A DNA stretch of 64,000 nucleotides, taken from contig NZ_PXZM01000031.1 in NCBI RefSeq assembly GCF_003013395.1, forward strand, positions 1-64,000, given 5' to 3'. Positions within the stretch are counted from its first letter, which is position 1, and each line of letters opens with the position of its first letter. Below the pieces are notes generated by a model, which was not told the DNA's origin, ran no database searches, and saw nothing but the letters and a program-made list of their open reading frames with translations. Positions 1 through 7,116 of the stretch are shown here, in pieces. The position numbers were made by a program, and so were the translations under genes. This stretch comes from Brevibacillus fortis. Its GTDB lineage: Bacteria > Bacillota > Bacilli > Brevibacillales > Brevibacillaceae.

Positions 1-1
1 T

Positions 2-109
2 AGGGGGATGAAACCTTTTCATATATCGGTTGATGGAGTTTACACAAAATTCTTGACAGACCCTAAAAATGCTAATGAACTACTCTCTTTTATCAAACAA
101 AAGTTTTAA
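2..109 (+). CDS. C-terminal fragment of an unidentified protein (cut by window edge)
   Basis: An open frame enters from the window's left edge and stops at TAA 107-109, leaving 35 residues. The tail is hydrophilic and ends in LLSFIKQKF. The fragment is too short to assign to a family. A terminator-like hairpin follows about 40 bases later, which fits the end of a transcription unit. It could also be chance open frame, because the start lies outside the window. Confidence 0.35.
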   Translation, partial: RGMKPFHISVDGVYTKFLTDPKNANELLSFIKQKF

Positions 110-148
110 TTAACAGCTCAACATATCTCATACAATCGCATATCAAAT

Positions 149-184
149 ATCCCTTCGCATAAGAGGAGGGATTTTTGATTTTTC
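149..184 (+). terminator. Rho-independent terminator
   Basis: An 8-bp stem (ATCCCTTC at 149-156 against GGAGGGAT at 165-172, one G-T pair) with an 8-base loop is followed by a T-rich run. It closes the unit that enters from the left edge. Confidence 0.6.
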
Positions 185-364
185 ATTCCCTCATTAATAT
201 GTCTAACTAACCGTAAAAACGATTTAGTTGCGAAAAATAACGAAGAATAGAAGCAAGAGATCCTCGTTCCAAAGGGGTGGCACTATAAGATAAAATGAAT
301 GCAACATTGCACCTTCGATTTGAAAAAAGTTTTAGACCAAGATATGACTAACTGGAGGAATATT

Positions 365-925
365 ATGAGAGCACCACGTCATCTGAGAATCTTCATACAA
401 ATCATTTTTGTGGTGACTTTGATTTCAGGTTGTTCCCAAACTAACAAACCAGTTGAGCCGACTGAATTCATCAAATATGAAGATAAAAATAATAACTTTG
501 CTATTTCCTACCCAAAAGGTTGGACTATTGATTCCGAACAAAAAGATGTAAGTGTTTTGTTTGAATCCCCAAAAGAAAACGATCAAGATGCTATAACAGA
601 AAGTATAAGTGTTAATGCGATCATATTGCCATTTGAAGCAACGGCGCCCTTGGAGAATTATAAAGATGGAATCATTGAGATGATTAAGAAGGGGTCACCT
701 GGGATTGAGGTTCAAAATACAACCAAATTAAAAATTAAAGAGCATGAAGCTATGCAGATCCTATTAAAAGGAAAATATAATAATGTAGATTTAGCCTTTC
801 AAATGACTTATGTGATTAAAGGTAAAATGGCATACATAATAGATTTGACTTGCTTATATGACGATCTTGAAAAATACGCCTCAACAATAGGGAAGGTCAC
901 AAACTCATTCGAGATCTTAGAATAA
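365..925 (+). CDS. PsbP-like lipoprotein
   Basis: This encodes a 186-residue predicted lipoprotein. The ATG at 365 is chosen over upstream in-frame ATGs because GGAGG sits 6 bases before it and because the protein then begins with a classic lipoprotein signal (RAPRHLR, a hydrophobic stretch, then the lipobox LISGC). Cys near residue 23 would be lipidated, anchoring the protein to the outer face of the membrane. The mature part contains NNFAISYPKGW followed by a beta-rich region, a pattern common to PsbP-like or DUF1795-type lipoproteins of Firmicutes. The substrate is unknown. It stands alone between two terminators. Confidence 0.75.
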   Translation: MRAPRHLRIFIQIIFVVTLISGCSQTNKPVEPTEFIKYEDKNNNFAISYPKGWTIDSEQKDVSVLFESPKENDQDAITESISVNAIILPFEATAPLENYKDGIIEMIKKGSPGIEVQNTTKLKIKEHEAMQILLKGKYNNVDLAFQMTYVIKGKMAYIIDLTCLYDDLEKYASTIGKVTNSFEILE

Positions 926-953
926 AATCCTGTTTTAGTAATTGAACAAATAT

Positions 954-990
954 GAAAATGTCCCTTGTACGATAAGGGACATTTTCTATT
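954..990 (+). terminator. Rho-independent terminator
   Basis: A perfect 13-bp stem (954-966 with 974-986) and 7-base loop end in a T-rich stretch, directly after the lipoprotein gene. The A-rich/T-rich flanks mean it could work in both directions, so it could also end minus-strand transcription from the broken regulator. Confidence 0.85.
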
Positions 991-1109
991 AAACTATGAC
1001 AGATTTACAGAAGTAACAACTATTCAACAATAAGTAATTACTCTCGTTCCTTTAAGTGATCAATTGTAAAATTTCCTCTTTGTAAAGGTAAGCCTAAAAT
1101 TCTCTACAT

Positions 1110-1607
1110 TTATATATCTAAATATCTCTCGAGAATGACTCTATGTTTATCGGGCGGAATCTTACGAACATTTTCCCAATCGAAAAGTGTACGTTCATGT
1201 ACTCCTAAATGTTTTGCAAATTCTCTCTTGGTGTATCCATGAAATAAACGCGCTTTTATAATACGTTCTTCTAAAGTGGATTCAGGTAATTGCTCAAAGC
1301 CACCTTAAAAAGAAACTGACACATTTAATACCCTGGAAAGCAACCTTAGGCTTGGAGGTGAAACTTTCAGTTTATTAGCTTCTGCTAATCCGAGTGTTCT
1401 TGTACATAATCCAGTGGTAGCGGCCAGATCGATTAAGTACATCTGTTTAGCTGTACGTGCTGCTCTAAGACGCCAACCAGGACTATCATCTTCCAAGTCC
1501 ATAAAAGGGGAGTATGGTGTTTCCTTTTGTATAGATATTCGATGGGTATTATCTTCAGCCTTGTACGTGCGGATTCTTCGGTACCCGAGAGAAGCAAACT
1601 TGCTCAT
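1110..1607 (-). pseudogene. Tandem helix-turn-helix regulator split by an in-frame stop
   Basis: On the minus strand a frame of 166 codons runs from ATG 1607 (GGGGAG ribosome site 7 bases upstream) to TAA 1110-1112, interrupted by one TAA at 1305-1307. The first half carries an XRE-like HTH (GWRLRAARTAKQ ... LAATTGLCTRTLGLAE ... LLSRVLNVSV). The second half, in the same frame with no start codon of its own, carries a second HTH (ERIIKARLFHGYTKREFAKH, GVHERTLFDWE). The two halves read continuously if the TAA replaces a sense codon such as TTA, so this is most simply a nonsense-mutated two-domain DNA-binding protein. The first 49 bases lie antisense to the comM remnant. A truncated one-HTH product could still be made. 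Confidence 0.7.
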
Positions 1608-2047
1608 GCTCTCCCCAACAAATCTACAAATACCGCTCAAAGCTCTCAGGTCCCTTGCTAGACCGCATCGATCTGCACATCGAGGTGCCGAGAGTACCAG
1701 TTCAACTTCTTCACAACAGAAAAGCAGAGGAATCCTCAAAAGACATTCAGTAGAGAGTAGAACAAGCGAGGGCTGTCCAATGTGAACGATACCACTATCG
1801 TCCAGGATGTCCTTTTAACAGTGTGATGAACGGAGAAGAGCTGCGCCAATTTGCTCATCTAGATAAGGAAGGACAGGAGATGCTTCAGCTTGCCTTCGAG
1901 ACATTAGGTTTGAGTGCAAGAGCCTACGATAGAATTGTAAAAGTGGCGAGAACGATTGCAGATTTAGATGGAGCTTCCCGAGTTGATGCTGCACATGTAG
2001 CAGAGGCAATTCGCTATAGAGCCTTGGACCGAGGCCTACTTTTTTAA
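1559..2047 (+). pseudogene. comM: 3' remnant of comM/yifB (Mg-chelatase-like AAA+ protein)
   Basis: Translation of this frame gives the C-terminal third of a YifB/ComM family protein. The visible blocks are CGFFG, CSCSPQQI, the family block SGPLLDRIDLHIEVP, then FNSVMNGEELRQF and LSARAYDRIVKVARTIADLD, ending ALDRGLLF. One TAG at 1751-1753 interrupts the frame. About 163 codons remain of a family length near 500, and the Walker motifs are absent. ComM is a hexameric helicase that extends heteroduplex during natural transformation and is often encoded near dprA, which is intact 9 kb downstream. The last 74 codons, from ATG 1823, are open and could look like a small gene, but this is a decayed tail. 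Confidence 0.82.
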
Positions 2048-2110
2048 ACTTAAGTGATAACAAAATGATAAATGGAAAGGTAAAGGCAATTCTTCCAGTC
2101 AGTGAAAAAA

Positions 2111-2296
2111 TTATCTTGCCATGATGAGCAATCCATAGGAAAAAAAGATCCATGCGATCAGGAACGATCCAAAGACTGCATTTCGCCTATAATCCTTATT
2201 GTTGACAATTTTCTTCATAATAAATGTAAAGTTTACAAAAAACAAAATAGCCAGAATCGGATTAAGAAATAACGCTGAGAAAACAATAAATCCCAT
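2111..2296 (-). CDS. Small two-helix membrane protein, unknown
   Basis: This encodes 61 residues. The start at 2296 is preferred over an in-frame ATG 18 bases upstream because GAGGTG lies 6 bases before it. Two hydrophobic stretches (residues about 2-25 and 42-58) flank a basic loop (MKKIVNNKDYRRN), which predicts a hairpin membrane protein. TATAAT at 2316-2321 (minus sense) could be its -10 box, with TTGATA 19 bases further upstream. I recognise no family. Confidence 0.5.
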   Translation of the reverse strand: MGFIVFSALFLNPILAILFFVNFTFIMKKIVNNKDYRRNAVFGSFLIAWIFFSYGLLIMAR

Positions 2297-2535
2297 ATCA
2301 TTCACCTCATCCAAATTATACCATATGCTTCTGGATGATTATCAATATGCGCAGTTTGGATCAGTATGCTTGCTACATAGTTTCGACTTCAAAGATGTCA
2401 GCGCTTGTCCATACGACATTTATTCCATTTTCCGAAGCGTTTAGTCAGCATGTGCCTCGTAAATGTACGCATTCCATAAAGACTAAACACTTCGCTACTG
2501 AGCATGTAACAATGGGTACTTTTTAACACATAACC
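2297..2535. other. Non-coding stretch, nothing recognised
   Basis: This gap holds the putative promoter of the small membrane gene at its left end. The short plus-strand open frames in it have no ribosome binding site and no recognisable protein pattern. It may be further debris of the eroded region. Confidence 0.4.
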
Positions 2536-2950
2536 TTATACAATCCTAACAACATAAAACACAAACTCCCCGCAATCCCCATTATCCCAAGGCCGACAAT
2601 ACTTCAAAGAGATCGACGTCATCCCTTGCTGCAGAGCCAGGAAAGACATTTCCTGATGCCCCTGTTGCCCAATTCGAGCTGGCGATGGTGGAGGAACAAA
2701 ATGATTCGCATGCAACGATAAAAAGCGTGCATCTACTGGATTAGACAAATCCCATTGGTAGCCTGTTGAGGGATTTGGCCACTAGCGTAATCGTAAACAA
2801 ATGGCCTGCCTGCACTTGTAGTGTATACGTTGAGGTCTTGACCACTGCATATCCTCCCTTTGGATGAAGACGATACCCATTTTCCATACCATATGAAAAA
2901 TACTTGATAGATGCCAACGACGAAACAAGTAGTAAAAATTTTATTTTCAT
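2536..2950 (-). pseudogene. Chagasin-family (I42) protease inhibitor, frameshifted
   Basis: Two minus-strand frames join into one chagasin-like protein of about 137 residues. The upstream frame (2950 to about 2777) gives an N-terminus and the strand LQVQAGHLFTITLVA. The downstream frame supplies the family motif NPSTGYQWDL, then RIGQQGHQEMSFLALQQG and SLKYCRPW, the conserved second half. Removing one base from the TTT at 2774-2776 fuses them exactly. Chagasin-type proteins inhibit papain-like cysteine peptidases through the NPTTGY loop. No clear ribosome site precedes ATG 2950, and the signal peptide is weak. It may be a true pseudogene or an assembly error. Confidence 0.72.
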
Positions 2951-3336
2951 TTTTAAAATGCGATTCAGTTCAGCTTACGAGTTGTGGAATTACTTGATAC
3001 ACCTATCATTTAGCGAAATTATTATTATAGAAAATAGCCATTATACGTACAATGTTCCTAATTAATTTCAAACAATTAGTATGATCTGGAAAGGAATATG
3101 CAAGATGCTGGCGAATAAGTAGGGACAAAGACATATATTGTCGAAATGTCTGCTGTTATTTGTAATCTTTATTACCTAGTTATTGTTATGACTAGAAATA
3201 TCCAGAGAGAGTAGAATTTCTTTTGCTCGTGCATGTAGGTACATTTCCCAGCACTTCCATGGCGCAAAAATATCTCGCGCATGGAAGAAGCTTTTTCTTT
3301 GTGTTCATACTTGCTAGGAAAGGGAAAGGAAAATTG
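2951..3336. other. Intergenic region upstream of the EAL gene
   Basis: This AT-rich 386-base gap separates the divergent chagasin pseudogene from the EAL gene. I see no gene, no terminator and no convincing promoter. An in-frame ATG at 3232 and other upstream starts exist for the EAL frame, but without ribosome binding sites. Confidence 0.4.
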
Positions 3337-4059
3337 ATGGAGAGCATTGCAGAATTATTTAAGATAAAAGAGTACTACCACGCCTTTCAGCCCATTTGTC
3401 AACTTCCTGAGAAAAGTAGGATAGGGTATGAAGTATTACTTCGCAGTAAAGCGGGGATCCATCCAGAGGCATTGTTTTCTTTGGCGAAGGAAAACAAAAT
3501 GCTGCCAGAACTCGACGCCCATTCCCTGCATCATGCGCTCTCGACTTTTTTTCATTCGTCGATTGAATACAAAAACGAGCTTTTATTTGTGAATATTTTT
3601 CCTTCAACCATAATAGAAGACACATTTCCTGACTTCATTCAAAAGATCGCTCGTTCCTTCCGTCCCTTTTTAAACCAAATCGTGTTGGAGATCAACGAAT
3701 CGATTATGGAAGGAGAATGCTGGAGCGAACCCATTTTTACACGACGCATAGCTGAATTGAAAAAGATGGGGTTCCAAATTGCGTTGGATGATGTCGGAGA
3801 TGGCGCGAATATATTCAGTAAAATAGAAGATATTTCGCCTGATTACATCAAGATTGATCGTTTTTTTTCGCAAGAGCTCTCGAACTCATTAGAAAAGCAA
3901 AAGACTGTAAAATTGTTTGTCGATTTTTGTAAAGATGCACCTCAACTCATTCTCGAAGGAGTTGAAGAAGAAGAAGATTTTGCTTGTGCTTCTTTATTGG
4001 GCGTTGCAATCGGCCAGGGATACTTGTTTGGTAAACCAGGCAGCTTGCCGGACGAATAA
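3337..4059 (+). CDS. EAL-domain c-di-GMP phosphodiesterase
   Basis: This 240-residue protein is almost entirely an EAL domain, with no membrane or sensor segment. The catalytic pattern looks complete: EVLLR (variant of EALLR), the Asn in FVNIFPS, EINES, LDDVGDG, YIKIDR, LEGVE and the terminal GQGYLFGKP. This family hydrolyses cyclic di-GMP to pGpG in the cytoplasm using two metals. The start at 3337 (weak AAGGAAA site) removes a 38-residue, non-conserved extension of the open frame. It lies 29 bases upstream of the next gene and is probably co-transcribed with a CBS-GGDEF protein, so synthesis and breakdown genes are paired. The variant DDVGDG (usually DDFGTG) could alter activity. Confidence 0.85.
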   Translation: MESIAELFKIKEYYHAFQPICQLPEKSRIGYEVLLRSKAGIHPEALFSLAKENKMLPELDAHSLHHALSTFFHSSIEYKNELLFVNIFPSTIIEDTFPDFIQKIARSFRPFLNQIVLEINESIMEGECWSEPIFTRRIAELKKMGFQIALDDVGDGANIFSKIEDISPDYIKIDRFFSQELSNSLEKQKTVKLFVDFCKDAPQLILEGVEEEEDFACASLLGVAIGQGYLFGKPGSLPDE

Positions 4060-4088
4060 GAGGACAATGCAGAATTGGAGGAATTTTT

Positions 4089-4445
4089 ATGGCTAGTGAT
4101 AACAACGTACATTCTCGGAAGGCAACGCTTTCCTTAAAAATATCCGAGTTTGAAGTCCCTCCGATGCAGGATCTGTTGATCATCGGACGGAAAGCACCAA
4201 TTGGACCTGAGGCTGTAAGGAGAATGGCGGATGCACTTTCCCCAGAGCAGTTTACTTTACTGAAGATGAATCATCCAAAGATTGAGGCAGTCTTGTTACG
4301 AAATACCCTTTTGCAAATGATTGATGAAAAATTATTGATGAAAATCATTCTGGAAGAGGCAGAGCGTATGATTAGCGACTCTATGGTTCTGCGATCTGAG
4401 TTGAAAATAGCATTGTCTGTTCAACGAGAGGTGGATCTATTATGA
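4089..4445 (+). CDS. Unknown 118-residue protein between EAL and CBS-GGDEF genes
   Basis: A strong GGAGG site precedes ATG 4089. The protein is soluble, with no signal or membrane segment. It starts with a polar segment (SDNNVHSRKA) and is then mostly helical, with paired Leu/Met-rich helices (LLRNTLLQMIDEKLLMKIIL). The stop overlaps the start of the CBS-GGDEF gene by ATGA, which implies translational coupling. I recognise no family. Its location suggests a partner or regulator of c-di-GMP turnover, but that is inference only. Confidence 0.7.
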   Translation: MASDNNVHSRKATLSLKISEFEVPPMQDLLIIGRKAPIGPEAVRRMADALSPEQFTLLKMNHPKIEAVLLRNTLLQMIDEKLLMKIILEEAERMISDSMVLRSELKIALSVQREVDLL

Positions 4446-5254
4446 ACATCTCCGACATCATGACGACGAAGATTTGTACCATCACCTCTGACAAAAGTGT
4501 CTCTTATGCGGCGGAGCGAATGAACGAATCTCATGTTGATTCGTTAGTTGTCATGGATCACGGAGAGGTACTGGGAATGGTTACGACGAGAGACGTGCTG
4601 TCCGCTCATCCTAACCGAATTGTTGCCGATGCTATGAGCAGTCAGCCGTTCTACCTGTCTGCCAATCACAATGTTTGGGAGGCCTATCACGCGCTTCATC
4701 AAGAACAAAATGGGCTGGCTTTGGTCAAGCAAGAGGATCAACTGATCGGATTCATCACAAAAGAAATCGTAGAGATGAAAATAGCAGAGTATCGAGACCC
4801 ATTATCGGGTTTGTATCGCGCTCCATACATCCAGTTTATTGGAGAAAATCTTTTAAAGGAGCGTAAACCTTTCCATTTGCTTTTTATCGATTTGAACGAC
4901 TTTGGCCGAATTAATAAGCTGCATGGCCATCCATTCGGGGATGATGTTATCCGCACCTATTCATCGGTTCTCTCTTCTTTGGCTGAAGAACAGGGTGATT
5001 ACTTATGTCGTTATGCAGGGGACGAGTTTGTTTTGATCTCTACGATTTCCGATGAACAGATTCAGGAATACATTACGCTCATTACAAGTCCAACAAATGT
5101 GCTGGATATCTTTGTATCTGCAGCTGTTGGTCATGTGAACGGGTACAATACACCAGACTTCTTCGCTAGATCCTGGCGGGAACTAATCGCTGAAGCAAGT
5201 TTAGGCTCCTCAGCTGCCAAATTATCCAAGACACTATCTTCCACGGTCGGATAG
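4442..5254 (+). CDS. CBS-pair/GGDEF protein, probable diguanylate cyclase
   Basis: The protein has 270 residues. Residues 1-115 form two CBS motifs (MTTKICTITSDKSVSYAAE; VLGMVTTRD; LIGFITKE), a domain that usually binds adenine nucleotides. Residues 120-262 form a GGDEF domain: DPLSGLYRAPYI, FIDLNDFGRINKLHG with the metal-binding Asp, and CRYAGDEF in place of GGDEF. AGDEF variants are often active. The end of the domain is less typical (ASLGSSAAKL). CBS-controlled c-di-GMP synthesis by nucleotide level is a reasonable inference. It is the last gene of the trio. Confidence 0.82.
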   Translation: MNISDIMTTKICTITSDKSVSYAAERMNESHVDSLVVMDHGEVLGMVTTRDVLSAHPNRIVADAMSSQPFYLSANHNVWEAYHALHQEQNGLALVKQEDQLIGFITKEIVEMKIAEYRDPLSGLYRAPYIQFIGENLLKERKPFHLLFIDLNDFGRINKLHGHPFGDDVIRTYSSVLSSLAEEQGDYLCRYAGDEFVLISTISDEQIQEYITLITSPTNVLDIFVSAAVGHVNGYNTPDFFARSWRELIAEASLGSSAAKLSKTLSSTVG

Positions 5255-5377
5255 GAAAAGTATAGTTTGCCAGCAATGCGCATAGACTTTTGGACAGGTT
5301 AAGAACTTTCTTTGCAACCAATTATTCTGTGTAACGTAATACTTGATGTGAATAGATCGATATGAGGAGGCAATGAC

Positions 5378-5692
5378 ATGATTGTAACTACTACCAGCAT
5401 GATCCAAGGAAAAGAAGTTGAGGAGTATCTGGATATCGTTAGTGGAGAGGTAATCATGGGCGCAAACGTAGTCCGTGACTTTCTCGCAGGGATTACGGAC
5501 ATCATCGGAGGTAGAAGTGGCTCGTATGAGAGCAAGCTCTCAGAAGGTCGTGAACTGGCCTTGCGTGAAATGAAAGAAAAAGCGCGGGCATTAGGCGCAA
5601 ACGCAGTAATTGGGGTTGATCTCGACTTCGAAACATTGCGAGAAGGTATGATGATGGTTATTGCCACAGGTACAGCTGTTCGTGTGAAGTAA
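5378..5692 (+). CDS. YbjQ/UPF0145 family protein
   Basis: This 104-residue protein begins 7 bases after GAGGAGG. It shows the YbjQ family pattern: [30 protein letters not shown], the ring-forming GGRSGSYE, and [15 protein letters not shown]. Family members form pentameric rings, and their function is unproven despite the heavy-metal-binding label. It is cytosolic with no signal. A terminator overlaps its stop codon, so it forms a one-gene unit. Confidence 0.85.
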   Translation: MIVTTTSMIQGKEVEEYLDIVSGEVIMGANVVRDFLAGITDIIGGRSGSYESKLSEGRELALREMKEKARALGANAVIGVDLDFETLREGMMMVIATGTAVRVK

Positions 5693-5720
5693 GCCGGTAA
5701 ACACCCGGCTTTCTTTTTTT
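5691..5720 (+). terminator. Rho-independent terminator after ybjQ-like gene
   Basis: AGCCGG (5692-5697) pairs with CCGGCT (5705-5710) and is followed by TTCTTTTTTT. The stem starts inside the stop codon. Confidence 0.8.
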
Positions 5721-5763
5721 ACCGGAAGCGGTCCTAATACATAGCAAGCAAGGAGAAGTGAGC

Positions 5764-6102
5764 ATGCAGGTTCAAGAAACTCTTCAGGATTTATCGAATA
5801 AGATAAACGCACAGCCACAAGGGATTGCTGGATTACATGCGGTTTACCATTTTGTCCTAAGTGGAGAAGAGGCGGGCACCTACGAGGTTGTTTTTGCCAA
5901 TAATCAAGCGGACTACACGATGGGTGTGACAAGGGAAGCGGGCTGCAAGCTGGAGTTGTCTGACAAAGATTTTATTAAGCTCATAGAGGGACGTTTGAAT
6001 CCCACCGTTGCTTTTGTAACGGGTAAGCTAAAAATTAGCGGAGAAATGGGACTTTCGTTTAAATTACAAACAATCTTACATCACTATCAATCACGAAATT
6101 AA
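5764..6102 (+). CDS. SCP2 sterol-carrier-like domain protein
   Basis: This 112-residue protein is a single SCP2 domain: AVYHFVLSGEEAGTYEVVF, YTMGVTREAGCKLELSDKDF, LIEGRLNPTVAFVTGKLKI, GDM-like GEMGLSFKL. Small bacterial SCP2 proteins have a hydrophobic pocket and are thought to bind fatty acyl or lipid ligands. The ATG at 5764 sits 8 bases after AGGAG; the GTG at 5758 would be too close. No partner is evident from its neighbours. Confidence 0.85.
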   Translation: MQVQETLQDLSNKINAQPQGIAGLHAVYHFVLSGEEAGTYEVVFANNQADYTMGVTREAGCKLELSDKDFIKLIEGRLNPTVAFVTGKLKISGEMGLSFKLQTILHHYQSRN

Positions 6103-6186
6103 CGAAAAAACTAGTCAATTCTTTAAAGGTTGCGTTAAAATATGACCAAACAATGACACCTACTCCAACACAAAACGAGGGGAAAC

Positions 6187-7080
6187 ATGCGCCATATTTG
6201 TTCATTGATTGCGATTGTAAGCCAACTGGAAGAACAATCTGTGCGATTTGATTTTTATCAAGAAATCAGACGACCCAAGCCAGAACGTCAGTTATTAAAG
6301 CATCATGCACAATTACCGCGTCATTATTTCGATTATTTAATTCATTCAGGAGTATTAGAAGTAGAAAAAGATGCTCCTTATCAGCCGGGGAAAATCATGC
6401 CCGCTTCCATCGGTATGAACATACGCTCGCTCGGTGGAAATGTATTGTTTGACATGTGTTTTGCTCCGCAAACATATAAATTGTGGCAAAACACAGATGC
6501 AAGCATAGAAGACCTTTCTTTGCCTGCTGATATATTTGAAGAATATGTCTATCGATTGGGCGCCATCAGTCGCTTTCGCTATTTAGGCCGAATTGATGAT
6601 CCCGAAACAGCGACCAAACTCGGTGAAAACGACATGATTGAATTCAAACGCGACTTTCTGTATTCGAAGACGGGAATTATTAAGTCTATTGTGGCGTTTG
6701 CAAATTCAAACAACGGGAATTTATTTTTAGGCATTACGGATGAGGGGACAGTGTGCGGGGTTGACCATGAAATCGAGCAGTATGGAGACCCGGACAAATA
6801 CATTCTTGCTATTACGCAATACATTCAGGATAAGACGTCACCGTTTGTGGCCCCATTTCCCAAAATTTCGTTGAAAAAAATAGATGGGAAAACGGTGGTA
6901 GCTATTTTTGTAGAAGCCTCATCTGATTTGATTTGTGGTTTGGACAAAAACAATGAAAAGTATGTGGTCATTCGTACGAACAATCGCTCTGTTGTCGTGA
7001 AAGATCCGCACCAAATTGGTGAAATTTACGTGAAACGAAAGCTTGGCAGTGAGATCAGCCGTCGATTGGGACTTCTGTAG
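6187..7080 (+). CDS. AlbA_2/Schlafen-type ATP- or nucleic-acid-binding protein
   Basis: The protein has 297 residues. The N-terminal half (1-150) is unrecognised. Residues 155-270 form an AlbA_2 (Schlafen) domain: GENDMIEFKRDF with the Glu of the family, IVAFANSNNGNLFLGITDEG and VCGVDHEIEQY, then KTVVAIFVEASSD and VIRTNNRSV. AlbA_2 proteins are often transcription regulators or members of defence loci, and a few act as nucleases. No toxin, helicase or nuclease partner is present, so no defence role is claimed. The purine-rich GAGGGG site lies close to ATG 6187. Confidence 0.75.
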   Translation: MRHICSLIAIVSQLEEQSVRFDFYQEIRRPKPERQLLKHHAQLPRHYFDYLIHSGVLEVEKDAPYQPGKIMPASIGMNIRSLGGNVLFDMCFAPQTYKLWQNTDASIEDLSLPADIFEEYVYRLGAISRFRYLGRIDDPETATKLGENDMIEFKRDFLYSKTGIIKSIVAFANSNNGNLFLGITDEGTVCGVDHEIEQYGDPDKYILAITQYIQDKTSPFVAPFPKISLKKIDGKTVVAIFVEASSDLICGLDKNNEKYVVIRTNNRSVVVKDPHQIGEIYVKRKLGSEISRRLGLL

Positions 7081-7116
7081 CGTTATCTTACAGGAATACA
7101 CGAGGAGGGTTACTGC

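Noticed and set aside
1414-1785. 123-residue plus-strand open frame
   Set aside because: It runs opposite the HTH regulator and out of frame with the ComM remnant, both of which give recognisable proteins.
2335-2526. 63-residue plus-strand open frame
   Set aside because: It has no ribosome site, no family pattern and odd composition.
3090-3200. Possible c-di-GMP riboswitch before the EAL gene (AGGGACAAAGAC)
   Set aside because: The segment lacks the conserved GGGACGCAAAGCC core and the paired second arm of the GEMM motif.
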